DNA of 64,000 bases from the NCBI RefSeq assembly GCF_000576635.1, contig NZ_AVFL01000034.1, positions 1-64,000 of the forward strand, written 5' to 3'. Position 1 is the stretch's first letter, and the number at the start of each line of letters is the position of its first letter. The position numbers were made by a program, and so were the translations under genes. The DNA is from Skermanella stibiiresistens SB22 (lineage in GTDB: Bacteria; Pseudomonadota; Alphaproteobacteria; Azospirillales; Azospirillaceae). The notes under the pieces are model-generated. The model did not search any database. It saw only the letters and a program-made list of their open reading frames with translations, and was not told the origin of the DNA. This document shows positions 1-10,675 of the stretch, one piece after another.

Positions 1-619
1 CAAGGGCATGAACCGGTCGATCTTCAACGTCATCCTGGGCGGCTTCGGCGGCGACAGCGCGGCGGCGGCCGCGGGTGGTCCCGCTGGCGACCGCGCGGTC
101 AAGGCCGGCTCGGCCGAGGACGCGGCGTTCATCATGAAGAACGCCTCGTCGGTCATCATCGTGCCGGGCTATGGCATGGCGGTGGCGCAGGCCCAGCACG
201 CGCTCCGCGAGATGGGCGACATGCTGAAGAAGGAGGGCGTCGAGGTCCGCTACGCCATCCACCCCGTCGCCGGCCGCATGCCCGGCCACATGAACGTGCT
301 GCTGGCCGAGGCCAACGTTCCGTATGACGAGGTCTTCGAGTTGGAGGAGATCAACCGCGACTTCGGCCAAGCCGATGTCGCCTTCGTGATCGGCGCCAAC
401 GACGTGACCAACCCCGCCGCCAAGACCGACCCGACCTCGCCGATCTATGGCATGCCGATCCTGGATGTCGAGAAGGCCAAGACGGTCCTGTTCATCAAGC
501 GCTCGATGGCGGCTGGTTACGCCGGCGTCGAGAACGAGCTGTTCTTCCGCCCGAACACCATGATGCTGTTCGGAGACGCGAAGAAGGTGACGGAAGAGGT
601 CCTGAAGGCCCTGGACTAA
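1..619 (+). CDS. pntB: NAD(P) transhydrogenase subunit beta, C-terminal part (5' end outside window)
   Basis: This is the C-terminal NADP(H)-binding domain III of the proton-translocating transhydrogenase, which transfers hydride from NADH to NADP+ at the inner membrane using the proton gradient. The nucleotide-binding [10 protein letters not shown] stretch, the [10 protein letters not shown] segment and the [12 protein letters not shown] segment are all characteristic. The frame is open to the left edge, so the membrane part of the protein lies upstream. The N-terminal region seen here still contains an Ala/Gly-rich linker before domain III. A strong hairpin with a T-run follows the stop. 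Identification is secure; only the 5' end is missing. Confidence 0.95.
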   Translation, partial: KGMNRSIFNVILGGFGGDSAAAAAGGPAGDRAVKAGSAEDAAFIMKNASSVIIVPGYGMAVAQAQHALREMGDMLKKEGVEVRYAIHPVAGRMPGHMNVLLAEANVPYDEVFELEEINRDFGQADVAFVIGANDVTNPAAKTDPTSPIYGMPILDVEKAKTVLFIKRSMAAGYAGVENELFFRPNTMMLFGDAKKVTEEVLKALD

Positions 620-661
620 GCTGTCCGGGGCTTCCCCAAGGTTTGGGGCAAGGATTACCAG

Positions 662-697
662 AAGGCGGTGGCGCCGTGGGGCGCCACCGCCTTTTCC
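662..697 (+). terminator. Rho-independent terminator after pntB
   Basis: A perfect 14-bp inverted repeat (662-675 against 680-693) with a 4-nt loop is followed by TTTT. It lies 42 bases after the pntB stop. Confidence 0.85.
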
Positions 698-777
698 ATG
701 CCTGCCGTTCAATTTTCCTACCATCGCGATAACGTGATAAGGTTTTCTCTTGCCGGCGGTCCAGAGGGGAAACCACC

Positions 778-3012
778 ATGCTCGCCTCTCTCCAAGACGC
801 CGTCGACCGGCGCAACGCGATCTTCCAGGCGATCGCCGATGGGGCCGCCGCGATGGTGGGCCATTCGGACTGGCGGACCGGGATCGACCATCTGCTCGGC
901 CGGCTCGGCACCGCCGCCGGCGTCAGTCGGGTCTACCTGTTCGAGGTCCACGAGGCGGCGGGGCAGGGGCCGGCGCAGACCTGCCGGCATGATTGGGCGG
1001 CCCCGGGGCTGGCGCCCCTGGCCGGCGATCCGCGCAACACCGACGAGAAGCTGGTCGGCGCCGACCCGACGCTGACGGACTGGACCGAGCGCCGCCGCCG
1101 CGGCGAGTTGATCCAGGGATTGACCCGCGATCTGTCCGGATACCTGCGGGAGGACTTCGAATATCAGCGCATCCTCTCCTTCGTTTCGGTCCCGATCCTG
1201 TTGGATGGTGTCTGGTGGGGGCATCTCGGCTTCGACGATTGCGAGAGCGAGCGGGTATGGTCCGAGCTTGAGCTGGACGTTCTGAAGACGGCCGCCGCCC
1301 TGATCGCCGGCGCGGTCGAGCGCGGCCGGGCGGCCGGCGTCCTGCGCACCAGCGAGGCACTGAAAAGCGCCATGCTCGACACGGCGCTGGACTGCGTCAT
1401 CACGATCGACGACGGCGGGCTGGTGGTGGAGTTCAACCGGGCTGCGGAACGCACCTTCGGCTGGCGCCGCGAAACCGTGATCGGGCTGCCGCTCTCCGAG
1501 GTGATCGTCCCGCCGGAGATGCGGGGTCGCCATGAGGCGGGCCTCAGCCGCTACCTGACCTCGGGCGAGTCCCGCGTCCTGGGCTCCAGGATCGAGGTCG
1601 AGGGCATGCGGTCCGACGGCGGCCGGATGCCGCTGGAACTGGCGATCACCGAAGTGCCAACGTCCGAGGGCCGGTTCTTCACGGCCTATCTACGCGACAT
1701 CACCGAGCGCCGGCAGGCCCGCGACCGGCTGGAACGAATGGCTTATTTCGATACTGTAACGGGCCTGCCCAACCGCGCGCAGCTGCTGAAGCAGGTGGCT
1801 GGGCGTCAGACCACATCCAAGTCGCCCTGGATCGTCGCGGTGGAGCTGATGCGCTTCGGCAGCCTGAGGATCAGCCTGGGCACGGCTTTCGCCGATACGC
1901 TCCTGTGCGCCCTGACCGCCAGGCTTCGCGAGCGCCTGGGTCCCGACGCGCTGCTGGCCCGCACCGGCGACCGGCAGCTGGCCGTCCTGGGAAGCGGCGG
2001 CGGCGCCGAGGAAACCGCCCGCCGGCTGGCTCAGGCGCTCTACGACGCGTTCCACCTGGATGGCAGGACGATCTTCATGACGGCGAGCTACGGCATCGCC
2101 GTCGGCCCCGCAGAGCCCGAGGCGCTGCTGCGCGACGCCGAACTGGCCTGCGAGCGCGCGGTCGAGTCGGGAGGCGGGACCTGCCTATATGACGAGACCA
2201 TGCACGCGGCACAGCTGGACCGGTTGAGCCTAGAAACCGACCTGCGCCATGCGATCGATGCCGGCGACCAGCTCTGGGTCGCCTACCAGCCGATCGTGGC
2301 CTTGCCGGAGGGCCGACTCGCCGGGTTCGAGGCGCTGGTTCGCTGGGACCATCCGACCCGCGGCAGGTTGTCGCCCACTGTCTTCATCCCGATCGCCGAA
2401 GTGACGGGCCTGATCGTGCCGCTCGGCCGTCTCGTCCTGCACAGGGCCTGCCACCAGATGGTGCGCTGGACGGCGATGAGGGAGCAGGGCGCCGAGCCGC
2501 TGTTCATGAGCGTCAACCTCTCCGCCCGGCAGCTCGGCGACCGCGACCTGCTGGAGACCGTGACGGAGGCGCTGGCGGAAAGCGGCATCGATCCCGCCCA
2601 GGTCAAGCTGGAGCTGACCGAGAGCGCGGCCATGAGCCATGCCGGAGAGACCATCGGCCTGCTCTGGCGGCTGAAGGCGCTGGGATTGCGGCTGTCGATC
2701 GACGATTTCGGCACCGGCTACTCGTCGCTCAGCTATCTCCACCGATTTCCGGTCGATTCGCTGAAGGTCGACCAGTCCTTCGTCGCGGCCATGTGCCGGT
2801 CGACCGAAGGCCGGGACATGGTCCGGATCATCGTCGACCTCGCCCATATGTTGAAGCTGGACGTCATCGCGGAGGGCATCGAGACGGCGGAGGACGCGAA
2901 GTTGCTGTCCGACATGGCCTGTGGCTTCGGCCAGGGCTATCTGTTCAGCGCCCCGCTGCCGCCGCGCGAGGCGGCCAGCTGGATCACGTCATCCGAAATC
3001 GCCGGCCGGTAG
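778..3012 (+). CDS. GAF-PAS-GGDEF-EAL cyclic-di-GMP phosphodiesterase, degenerate GGDEF
   Basis: A 744-aa soluble signalling protein with no membrane segment. A GAF-like sensory domain occupies about residues 10-180, a PAS domain about 195-310, a GGDEF-type domain about 320-480 and an EAL domain about 490-735. The GGDEF active site is replaced by TGDRQ near residue 395, so diguanylate cyclase activity is unlikely. The EAL domain keeps FEALVRW (about 517), NLSARQ, ELTES, DDFGTGYSSL (about 642), LKVDQSF and EGIET (about 699), so it should hydrolyse c-di-GMP. The degenerate GGDEF may bind GTP as an allosteric site, as in known EAL proteins of this type; that is inference. It stands alone between two terminators. 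Confidence 0.9.
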   Translation: MLASLQDAVDRRNAIFQAIADGAAAMVGHSDWRTGIDHLLGRLGTAAGVSRVYLFEVHEAAGQGPAQTCRHDWAAPGLAPLAGDPRNTDEKLVGADPTLTDWTERRRRGELIQGLTRDLSGYLREDFEYQRILSFVSVPILLDGVWWGHLGFDDCESERVWSELELDVLKTAAALIAGAVERGRAAGVLRTSEALKSAMLDTALDCVITIDDGGLVVEFNRAAERTFGWRRETVIGLPLSEVIVPPEMRGRHEAGLSRYLTSGESRVLGSRIEVEGMRSDGGRMPLELAITEVPTSEGRFFTAYLRDITERRQARDRLERMAYFDTVTGLPNRAQLLKQVAGRQTTSKSPWIVAVELMRFGSLRISLGTAFADTLLCALTARLRERLGPDALLARTGDRQLAVLGSGGGAEETARRLAQALYDAFHLDGRTIFMTASYGIAVGPAEPEALLRDAELACERAVESGGGTCLYDETMHAAQLDRLSLETDLRHAIDAGDQLWVAYQPIVALPEGRLAGFEALVRWDHPTRGRLSPTVFIPIAEVTGLIVPLGRLVLHRACHQMVRWTAMREQGAEPLFMSVNLSARQLGDRDLLETVTEALAESGIDPAQVKLELTESAAMSHAGETIGLLWRLKALGLRLSIDDFGTGYSSLSYLHRFPVDSLKVDQSFVAAMCRSTEGRDMVRIIVDLAHMLKLDVIAEGIETAEDAKLLSDMACGFGQGYLFSAPLPPREAASWITSSEIAGR

Positions 3013-3077
3013 ACAGCCTGACCTGAGAAGGCTTGGTCTGCCACGATCGCGACTCCGAGCCGTGATTCGAAAACGCC

Positions 3078-3112
3078 AAAAACCGCCGCCGGACGATGCC
3101 GGGGCGGTTTTT
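3078..3112. terminator. Bidirectional terminator between the phosphodiesterase gene and rpsU
   Basis: AAAAACCGCC (3078-3087) pairs with GGCGGTTTTT (3103-3112), giving A-tracts and T-tracts on both strands. It sits between two convergent genes and can serve both. Confidence 0.8.
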
Positions 3113-3163
3113 GCAAGCTTGGTCTGAAATCCGCAAGCCAGACGGGCGCGGATCGTCAGTCGA

Positions 3164-3367
3164 TCAATAGCCTTCACGCTCCATGCGCTTGCGCAGCAGC
3201 TTGCGGGTGCGGCGAACGGCCTCCGCCTTTTCCCGCGCGCGCTTCTCCGAGGGCTTCTCGTAGTTGCGCCGCAGCTTCATTTCACGGAAAATCCCCTCGC
3301 GCTGCATCTTCTTCTTCAGCGCGCGCAGGGCTTGATCGACGTTGTTGTCACGAACCAGCACTTGCAC
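3164..3367 (-). CDS. rpsU: 30S ribosomal protein S21
   Basis: Small basic ribosomal protein of the 30S subunit, 67 aa. It begins [13 protein letters not shown], and the [17 protein letters not shown] segment is typical of the family. The frame also has an ATG seven codons upstream at 3388. I prefer the GTG at 3367 because GGAGAG lies 10 bases upstream of it and because S21 proteins normally begin directly at the QVLVRDNN segment. It is monocistronic, with a hairpin terminator downstream. Confidence 0.92.
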   Translation of the reverse strand: MQVLVRDNNVDQALRALKKKMQREGIFREMKLRRNYEKPSEKRAREKAEAVRRTRKLLRKRMEREGY

Positions 3368-3558
3368 GGTTTGTTGTCTCTCCAACATTTGAATTCAAAC
3401 GCACGATGCGCAAACAGCACCCGTCCGACACTAAGTCGTGGGTTCTAGCATCCGGGGAGCCCTCTCTCAAGGACTAAACGGTGGCTGCCCACATCCGTTC
3501 CGCCAAACCGGGCCGGTGCGGGCTTTGCTTCCGCACCTTATACACCCATACTGGGGCC

Positions 3559-4191
3559 ATGGCTATTCTGAAGATCGCCCGCATGGGCCATCCCGTCCTG
3601 CGCCGGATCGCCGATCCCGTCGAGGACCCGTTCGACCCGGAAATCCAGCGGCTGATCGCCGACATGGCCGAGACCATGGCCGACGCCTCGGGCGCCGGTT
3701 TGGCCGCTCCCCAGGTGCATGCCGCGAAGCGGATCATCATGTTCATCGTTCCGGCGGAGCGCGCCACCCTGGAAGGGGAGGAGGACCGGCCCCGTGGGCT
3801 CTCGGTGCTGATCAACCCGGTGATCGAGCCGGTGATCGGACCGGGCGGGACCGGGATGGTGCCGGGCTGGGAGGGCTGCCTGTCGATCCCCGGCCTGCGC
3901 GGCATCGTGCCGCGCCACGCCCATATCCGCTATCGGGGTCTGGACGCCAAGGGCCAGCCGGTCGAGCGGGAGGCCAAGGGCTTCCACGCGCGTGTCGTCC
4001 AGCACGAACTGGACCATTTGGACGGCATCCTCTATCTGGACCGGATGCCCAGCCTGGACCTGCTGACCTTCAACGAGGAGATCCGCTATTTTCCGGATGA
4101 CCTGTCGGAGTTGGCTTTCCGGGGCCGGGACGCCACATCGAATGATCGGACGCCTGGAACGGTCAGGGACGGAAGCGGGACGCCAGAATGA
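3559..4191 (+). CDS. def: Peptide deformylase
   Basis: Metalloenzyme that removes the formyl group from the N-terminal methionine of nascent proteins. All three family motifs are present: GAGLAAPQV near residue 45, EGCLS near 105 and HELDH near 149. The Cys and two His residues of motifs 2 and 3 bind the metal. The frame is open upstream to 3481, but the ATG at 3559 starts the conserved MAILKIARMGHPVLR sequence. The stop overlaps the start of the COQ9-family gene by ATGA, so the two are translationally coupled. Confidence 0.95.
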   Translation: MAILKIARMGHPVLRRIADPVEDPFDPEIQRLIADMAETMADASGAGLAAPQVHAAKRIIMFIVPAERATLEGEEDRPRGLSVLINPVIEPVIGPGGTGMVPGWEGCLSIPGLRGIVPRHAHIRYRGLDAKGQPVEREAKGFHARVVQHELDHLDGILYLDRMPSLDLLTFNEEIRYFPDDLSELAFRGRDATSNDRTPGTVRDGSGTPE

Positions 4192-4874
4192 ATGGGGCTG
4201 ATATGAACGACGGCGAGTTCGATCTCGACGGGATCAGGGACGAGATGATCGAGGCGATGCTGCCCAACGTCATCTTCGACGGCTGGGGCACCCAAGCGCT
4301 GCGCGACGCGGCGGCCTCGACAGGCCACGACGCCGACACGGCGGCCTTGGCCTTTCCGGGCGGCATCCCGGGGACGGTCGAGTATTTCAGCGGCTGGGCC
4401 GACCGAAAGATGCTGGTCGAGTTGGAGAAGCACGACCCGGGCGCAATGAGGGTGCGGGACCGGATCACCCTGGCGGTGCGCTCCCGCCTGGAGGTGCTGG
4501 CTCCCCACGAGGACGCCGTGCGCCGGGCGCTGACCTTCCTCGCCCTGCCGCAGAACACCGCGCTGGGCGCCAAGATCGTCTACCGCACCGTCGATGCCAT
4601 CTGGTACGCGGCGGGCGATACCTCGACCGACCACAACTACTACACCAAGCGGGCGCTGCTCGCCGCCGTCCTGACCTCGACCACGCTGTTCTGGTTGAAC
4701 GACCAGTCGGAGGACAAAGCTGACACCTGGGCCTTCCTGGACCGGCGGATCGGCGACGTCATGCGGGTGGGGCGGACCACGGGGAAGCTGGCGGGCGTCG
4801 GCAACGTCCTCGCCAACCTGCCGTCACCGTTCCGATTCGCCCGCCAGATCCGCCGCCGGGCGTCGGGCTTCTAG
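4188..4874 (+). CDS. COQ9-family protein
   Basis: A 228-aa protein of the COQ9 family, a TetR-like helical fold that in mitochondria binds lipid and assists the COQ7 hydroxylase in ubiquinone synthesis. The ALAFPGGIPGTVEYF segment and the WYAAGDTSTDHNYYTKR segment are the conserved parts. In alphaproteobacteria a role in ubiquinone synthesis is assumed from homology. It overlaps the def stop codon by four bases. There is no signal peptide or membrane segment. Confidence 0.88.
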   Translation: MNGADMNDGEFDLDGIRDEMIEAMLPNVIFDGWGTQALRDAAASTGHDADTAALAFPGGIPGTVEYFSGWADRKMLVELEKHDPGAMRVRDRITLAVRSRLEVLAPHEDAVRRALTFLALPQNTALGAKIVYRTVDAIWYAAGDTSTDHNYYTKRALLAAVLTSTTLFWLNDQSEDKADTWAFLDRRIGDVMRVGRTTGKLAGVGNVLANLPSPFRFARQIRRRASGF

Positions 4875-4896
4875 CTCTCTCGCCGGCCCTGTAGGG

Positions 4897-5841
4897 TCAC
4901 TCCGCCGCGAGGCTGCCGGAGATCGCCGCCAGCGTCTCCCGCAACCCCTCGGTGACGGGAGTCTCCGCCGTGAAGCCGAAGGCCTCCGCCGCCCGCCGGG
5001 GGTCACCCAAGGATTCGCGGATGTCACCGGCGCGGGCGGGGCCATGTTCGATCCGCGGCTCCACCCCGCCAAGGCGGGAGATGATCCTGGCCAGTTCCAG
5101 CACGGTCGTCGGCCTGCCGGTGCAGACATTGAAGACCCGGCTGCCCTGATGCCCCGAGTCCATCGCCGCGACCAGATGACGGACCACGTCGGTGACATAG
5201 ACGAAGTCGCGGGTCTGCCCGCCATCGCCGTTGACCGTGATCCCGCGACGCTCGGCCACCTTGTCCGCGAAGATCGCGATCACGCCGGAATAGGGCGACT
5301 TGGGGTCCTGGCGCGGTCCATAGACATTGAAGAAGCGAAAGCCGGTGGACGGCACGCCGTGGACCTTCCAGGCGACGCGGGCGTGCAACTCGCAGCCCAG
5401 CTTGTCGGCGCCATAAGCCGACAGCGGCGCGGTCGCCGCCGTCTCCGGAAGGGGCATTTCGGGATTGTCGCCATAGACGGCGGCCGAGGAGGCGTAGACC
5501 ACCGGAACCGCTCCATTTCGCCCCTTGGTCCGGGCGGCGTCGAGCACGGCGACCGTGCCGGTCAGGTTGACCCGGTGGGTGCCCAGCCAGTCCTCGTTGC
5601 CGCGTTGGACCGAGGCGACCGCGGCCAGATGGAAGCAACCGTCCACCCCAGCCATGGCGCGGGACACCACTGCGGCGTCCGCCACGTCGCCGACGAGCAA
5701 CTCGACCCCTTGCGGTAGATTGGAGCGCCGCCCCGTGGATAGGTCGTCGAGCACGCGGACGCTATCGCCCCGTGCCAGCAAGCTGTCGACGAGATGCGAG
5801 CCGATGAAGCCGCAACCGCCCGTAACCAGCCAAAGAGCCAT
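4897..5841 (-). CDS. NAD-dependent sugar epimerase/dehydratase (UDP-glucose 4-epimerase type)
   Basis: Extended short-chain dehydrogenase of 314 aa. It has the N-terminal NAD-binding TGGCGFIGSH motif, the YASSAAVYG strand, the catalytic YGADK (YxxxK) and the FFNVYGPRQ segment typical of GalE-like nucleotide-sugar epimerases. The exact sugar substrate cannot be read from the sequence. GGGGA lies seven bases before the ATG. It stands alone and points away from the autotransporter gene; a role in surface polysaccharide precursor supply is inference. Confidence 0.88.
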   Translation of the reverse strand: MALWLVTGGCGFIGSHLVDSLLARGDSVRVLDDLSTGRRSNLPQGVELLVGDVADAAVVSRAMAGVDGCFHLAAVASVQRGNEDWLGTHRVNLTGTVAVLDAARTKGRNGAVPVVYASSAAVYGDNPEMPLPETAATAPLSAYGADKLGCELHARVAWKVHGVPSTGFRFFNVYGPRQDPKSPYSGVIAIFADKVAERRGITVNGDGGQTRDFVYVTDVVRHLVAAMDSGHQGSRVFNVCTGRPTTVLELARIISRLGGVEPRIEHGPARAGDIRESLGDPRRAAEAFGFTAETPVTEGLRETLAAISGSLAAE

Positions 5842-6088
5842 TGGAATTCCCCAGGTATCCGAACTTCCTGGGAACCGCTGATATAGCGTCCGGTTGCAAA
5901 TCTGGCCGTGAGTAAAGGTATTAAGTCGTGGGAGTGCCCACGTCTTGGTGTGCCGTTCAAGTCACAGCGCTACGCTCGAATAAAAGTCGACTAAATCCGT
6001 AACAAAAACGACGCCTATCCTCGCGCATGGTCCGCGTCGGTCGTGCCTTTTAAAGGCATTACCAATCAATTGGATCACGCGAGGCGTC

Positions 6089-9000
6089 ATGACATCGGCA
6101 AGGCTGTATCTTCTCGGCACGGTTTCCCTTTTGGCTCTGTTGGGCGGCGCCGCGACCGCTTCCGCCCAGGCGATCAATTCGACCACGACGGGAACCACCG
6201 TCGGCCAGAACGCCGATCGGTCGATCGCCGCCGGGGTGACGGTGTCCAACGCCACCGCCAAGAACGCCCGGTCGGTCACCATGACTTCCGGCACAAACGC
6301 GGCGACGGCGGCCACGCGCACCCGTTTGACCAATTCCGGTACGGTGCGTTCGGTCACCGGCAGTTCGGTCGAGGCCGTCGGGCTCAGCGCCAATGACAAC
6401 GTCACGATCACCAACACGGCCACAGGCGTCATTTCCGCCGAGGGTACCGGGCGGGCGATCCAGTTGGACGACAATGTCACGATCGACAACGCCGGTTCCA
6501 TCTCCGCGGTTGGTGACCGACGCGGTCGTCGTCGACGCCAACGCGTCGGTCACCAACCGCGGGACGATCGCCACCAGCCTGTCGCCGGCCGCCGCCGCCG
6601 CGGTCTACGCCGTGAGGACCGGCGCCGGCGCCTTCACCAACACCAGCACCGGAACCATCACCGCGACCGGCAACGCCATCGCCGGAACCAGCGATTCGAC
6701 GCAGGTATACGCCGTCCGGGCCGCCGGCACCCTGGTCAATGACGGCGCCATCAGCGTGACCGGCAGCGCCACCAGCGTGCCGACCGGCGGCAACGAAGGC
6801 GTCGTGGTCGGCGTCCGGGTCGATGGCGATGCCAGCACCTTGACCAATACCGGCACGATCTCCGCCACCGGGGCGATCATCACGCCGGTCGGCACCGGCG
6901 CCGCTCCGGAGGTGGGCAAGGTGCAGGGCGTGCGCCTCAATGGGCTGGCCAACACCTTGACCAACTCGGGCACCATCACCGGCACCAAGGACGGCGTCCG
7001 CGTCCAGAGCCGGGCGACCGGCACCGTCACCACCATCATCAACGAGGCGGGTGGCGTCATTCGCGGCGCCCAGGACACGGGGATCAGTGGCCGGGCCGCC
7101 GCGGCGGGCGCCACGACGGCGGCGCCGGGAGCCAATGGTGGCGCCAACGGCATCGTCATCAACCGCGGCCTGATCGAGGGACTCGGGGATGATGGCATCG
7201 ACTTCTCCTCCGTCTCCGGTTCCACCCGGATCGACAACCATGGCACCATCCGGGCATCCGGCAGCGTCGATCCGCTGGGGCAGGCGGGAACGGAGACCAA
7301 CGAGGCGATCACCATCAATGCCGGCACCGTCAACAACTTCGCGGGCGGCGTGATCCAGTCCCAGCATCACGGCATCTACTTCGTCGTCTCGGCCAGCGAC
7401 AGCCCGCTGGCGACCGGGGCGGGCACGGTCGTCAACCAGGGTAGCGTGATCGGCGAGCAGGGCTATGGCATCCGCTTCTTCGGCGCGTTCAATGACAGTG
7501 TCACCAATACCGGCGTGATCTCCGGCGGCAACGGCACCGCGATCGACTTCGGCGCCGGCGACGACAGCCTGGCGCTGGGAACAGGATCGGTGGTCACTGG
7601 GGCGGTCAACGGCGGGGCCGGCGCCGATGGCGTCACCCTGACCGGCACCGGCAGCCATGCCGGCACCTTCCTGAATTTCGAGACGCTGACGGTCAGCGGT
7701 GCCAATTCGGCCTGGACGCTGAGCGGGGCCAGCACCTTCGGCGGCGCCGGCACCACCGTGGCGGCCGGCACCCTGACCAGCACCGGGCGGCTGCTGGGCA
7801 AGGTCGCCGTCGCCTCCGGGGCGCGGTTGAACGCCTCAGGTGCCACCGGCGCGCTGACCAACTCTGGAACCCTCGCGATTGGCGACGGGGCGATCTCGGC
7901 CCTGACGGTCGCCGGGGACTTCGCCCAGGGCGCCGGCTCGGTTTGGGAGGTCGACATCGACGCCGTAGGCGGGAACGACAAGCTGACCGCCGATGGCGGC
8001 GCCACGCTGGCCGGTGGAACCATCGCCCTGACCGGAGCATCCGGCGAGTACCAGCGGAACACGGTCTACACGCTGCTGACGGCGGCCGGTGGCGTGACCG
8101 GCACCTTCGCCGACGTCACCTCGAACCTGCCGGCCCTGGGTTTCACCTTCCTGAAGCCGGAGCTTGGCTACACGGTGTCCGACGTGCGCATGAGCCTGGT
8201 CTTCAGCGACACCACCTTCGCCAGTGCCGCGCGGGGTGCCGCCGAGTCGCGTGTCGCCACGAGCCTGGACCACGTCAAGCGCACCGCCGGCGGGTCCCTG
8301 GCGCCCGTGCTGGACGAGGTCGCGCGCATGACCCCGTCGCAGGCCCGCACCGCCTTCGCCCAGCTCGATCCCGAGGTGGCCGCGATCAACGCCGGCATCG
8401 GCTCGGTGTCGGCGACCCGCGTCGCGGGGCTGGTGTCGCGGCGGCTCGGTCAAGTCGGGGCCGGCGCCCTGGCCGCGACGCCCGGCGCGTCCTCCTTCGC
8501 CGGACCGCAGTTCAGCTTCGCCGGAACCGACGGGGATTTCGGCCACGGCGCGCCGCTGGCGGCGTTCGGCGGCATGTCCAGCGATCCTGGTGCCGCCTGG
8601 GGCGGCTGGGCGCGCGGCTACGGCATGCTGGGCCACGCGGACGCGTCGGGCGGTGTCGGCGGCAGCGACAGCAGGACGGCTGGCACCGCCATGGGCCTGG
8701 ATTATCGCCTGACCGACGATCTGACGGTGGGCGTGTTCGGCGGCTACTCCCGCACCGATCTGTCCTATGATGGGCGGTCCGACGACACCGACATCGACAG
8801 TTGGCAGGCGGGCGTCTATGGCGGATTGACCATCGGCAACAGCTACGTCAACGCCCAGGCCGGCTACGCCCGCAACACCCATGAATCGGTTCGCGTGGTC
8901 CAGGTCGGCGCCAGCACCTTCCGGCCGCGCGCCGACTATGACGGTCACGAGTTCAACGGCTATCTGGAAGCCGGCCACCGCTTCCATCTAGCCGACGGCT

Positions 9001-9428
9001 TCGGCCTCCAGCCCTTGGTCTCGCTCCAGGCTGGCCAGATCGTCCAGGACGCCTACAGCGAAACCGGTGCCGCCGGCGTGCGGGTGGAGAAGGCGACCTC
9101 GGAGTCCCTGCGTCCGTCGGTGGAGGTCAGGCTCGACCGCGCGTTCACCGTTTCCGACGATGGCGCCAAGCTGACGCCGGAGCTGCGCGTCCGCTACGCC
9201 AGGGAATTGCTCGACACCGACCAGTCCGTCACCGCGTCGTTCGTCGGTGCCACCGGTGGATCCTTCGTGGTGCCGGGCCGGTCAGGCTCCCGCGACATCG
9301 TGGGCTTGGGAGCCGGCGTCACCGCCGCCGCCGCCGATGGCGTCGCGTGGTTCCTGGACTACGACGCCGAACTCCGGGACGATCAGAACGTCCAGGCGAT
9401 CAGCGCCGGACTTCGCCTGAGTTGGTAG
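6089..9428 (+). pseudogene. Autotransporter with beta-helical passenger; reading frame broken once near 6510
   Basis: The first frame (from ATG 6089) encodes a signal peptide ending ATASAQA and passenger repeats such as LTNSGTV, then runs into Arg-rich nonsense after about 6510. The next frame takes over at once (LVTDAVVVDANASVTNRGTI) and stays open to 9428. It carries many NTGTI/NSGTI beta-helix turns and a C-terminal autotransporter barrel (from about 8590) ending in LRLSW, an aromatic terminus typical of outer-membrane barrels. The total length of 3340 bases is one more than a multiple of three, consistent with one extra base, perhaps a G in GCGGTTGG at 6505-6512. Either the gene is recently inactivated or the base is a sequencing error. 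Uninterrupted it would be about 1112 aa, exported by Sec and anchored by the barrel; the function is unknown. Confidence 0.8.
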
Positions 9429-9473
9429 GCCAGAGCTGGTAAGGGGAGAGAACGCCAAAGGCCGGCCGACGGC

Positions 9474-10427
9474 TCACTCGGTGATGGTCTTGCCGGCCTG
9501 CGTCTTGTGGGCCGCCAGGGCCATCAATCTCCGGTCGCGCCAATCCTGCCGGGCCTGCAAGCGGTCCTCGGAAAGCAGTACGCGGCGCTGACGCTCGATC
9601 CGATCGGCGACGTTGCCATCCCAGGCCCGCGGCTCCGCTTGGCTCTGGGCCATCTCGTAATACATCGGCCCATAGCGGGTGATGTAGTCGACGATGCCGC
9701 CCGGCGCGTTCAGATCGATCGTCTCGAACGGTCCCATGAACGACCAGCGCAACCCCAATCCCTCGCGGATCGTCTTGTCGACGTCCTCGACCGTGACGAC
9801 GCCGTCCTGCACAAGCTTGAACGCCTCGTTCAGCAAGGCGCCCTGAAGCCGGTTCAGCACGAAACCGGGAACCTCGCGGGTGGTCCGGATCGGCTCCTGC
9901 CCCAGGGCGGTCATCAGCGCCTGGGTGCGCAGAACCACCTCCTCGTCGGTCCACGGCGCCGGGATCAGCTCGACCAGCGGGATCAGGTAGGGCGGGTTGA
10001 CGGGATGGGCGACCAGACAGCGCGCCCGACCGGGCAAATGTTCGGTGAAGCTGGAGGCCGGCAGGCCCGACGACGAACTGGCGATGGCGGCCTCGGGCTC
10101 CGCCATCCGGTCGAGCTTCGAGAACAGCTCGCGTTTGACGTCGACCTGTTCGACGACGCATTCCTGGACATGGCTGGCGCCACCGACCGCTTCCGCCAAG
10201 TCGGAACTGGGCTCGATCCGTTCCAGCAGACGGGCGGGCTCGACGGCGATCAATCCAAAGTTGAAAAGATCCCGCAAGTTGCCTTCGATGACCTGCATCG
10301 CCAGGGGAAGGGCTTCGGGATTGCTGTCGTATAGGGCGACCCGGCGGTTGGCGCGGGCGCACACGATCGCCCAGCCGCGTCCCACCAATCCGGCTCCGAC
10401 AACGGCGATCTTATCCACCATGGCCAT
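9474..10427 (-). CDS. 3-hydroxyacyl-CoA dehydrogenase family protein (lambda-crystallin/L-gulonate dehydrogenase type)
   Basis: A 317-aa NAD-dependent dehydrogenase. The N-terminal Rossmann motif is VVGAGLVGRGWA and the conserved HPVNPPYLIPLVELIP segment lies in the middle. The GFVLNRLQ and GLGLRWSFMGP segments follow. These match the lambda-crystallin branch of the 3-hydroxyacyl-CoA dehydrogenase family, whose members oxidise L-gulonate, carnitine or 3-hydroxyacyl substrates. The exact substrate is not readable here. GGAGA precedes the ATG by a good spacing. It lies downstream of, and in the same direction as, a D-2-hydroxyacid dehydrogenase gene 250 bases away. Confidence 0.85.
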   Translation of the reverse strand: MAMVDKIAVVGAGLVGRGWAIVCARANRRVALYDSNPEALPLAMQVIEGNLRDLFNFGLIAVEPARLLERIEPSSDLAEAVGGASHVQECVVEQVDVKRELFSKLDRMAEPEAAIASSSSGLPASSFTEHLPGRARCLVAHPVNPPYLIPLVELIPAPWTDEEVVLRTQALMTALGQEPIRTTREVPGFVLNRLQGALLNEAFKLVQDGVVTVEDVDKTIREGLGLRWSFMGPFETIDLNAPGGIVDYITRYGPMYYEMAQSQAEPRAWDGNVADRIERQRRVLLSEDRLQARQDWRDRRLMALAAHKTQAGKTITE

Positions 10428-10675
10428 GGGGTTTCTCCATTCTCTTCGCTATATCGCGGGGCTGCCCCAGGATCCTCGCGCCCGCGCCGGATTGGGCCGG
10501 GAAGATCACCTGGGAGCGCGACCCTAAGCCTTCGGACCATTTGAATCGAGTCCGAAACGTTCCATAACTCATATATTTCGCTTCTACTTTGAAACGAGTT
10601 TGTGGATAGTTTGCCGCACCCGGGAGACCGCCGGGAACGGTTATCCGTCGTCATTGGGACGTCCCCGGATGACCG

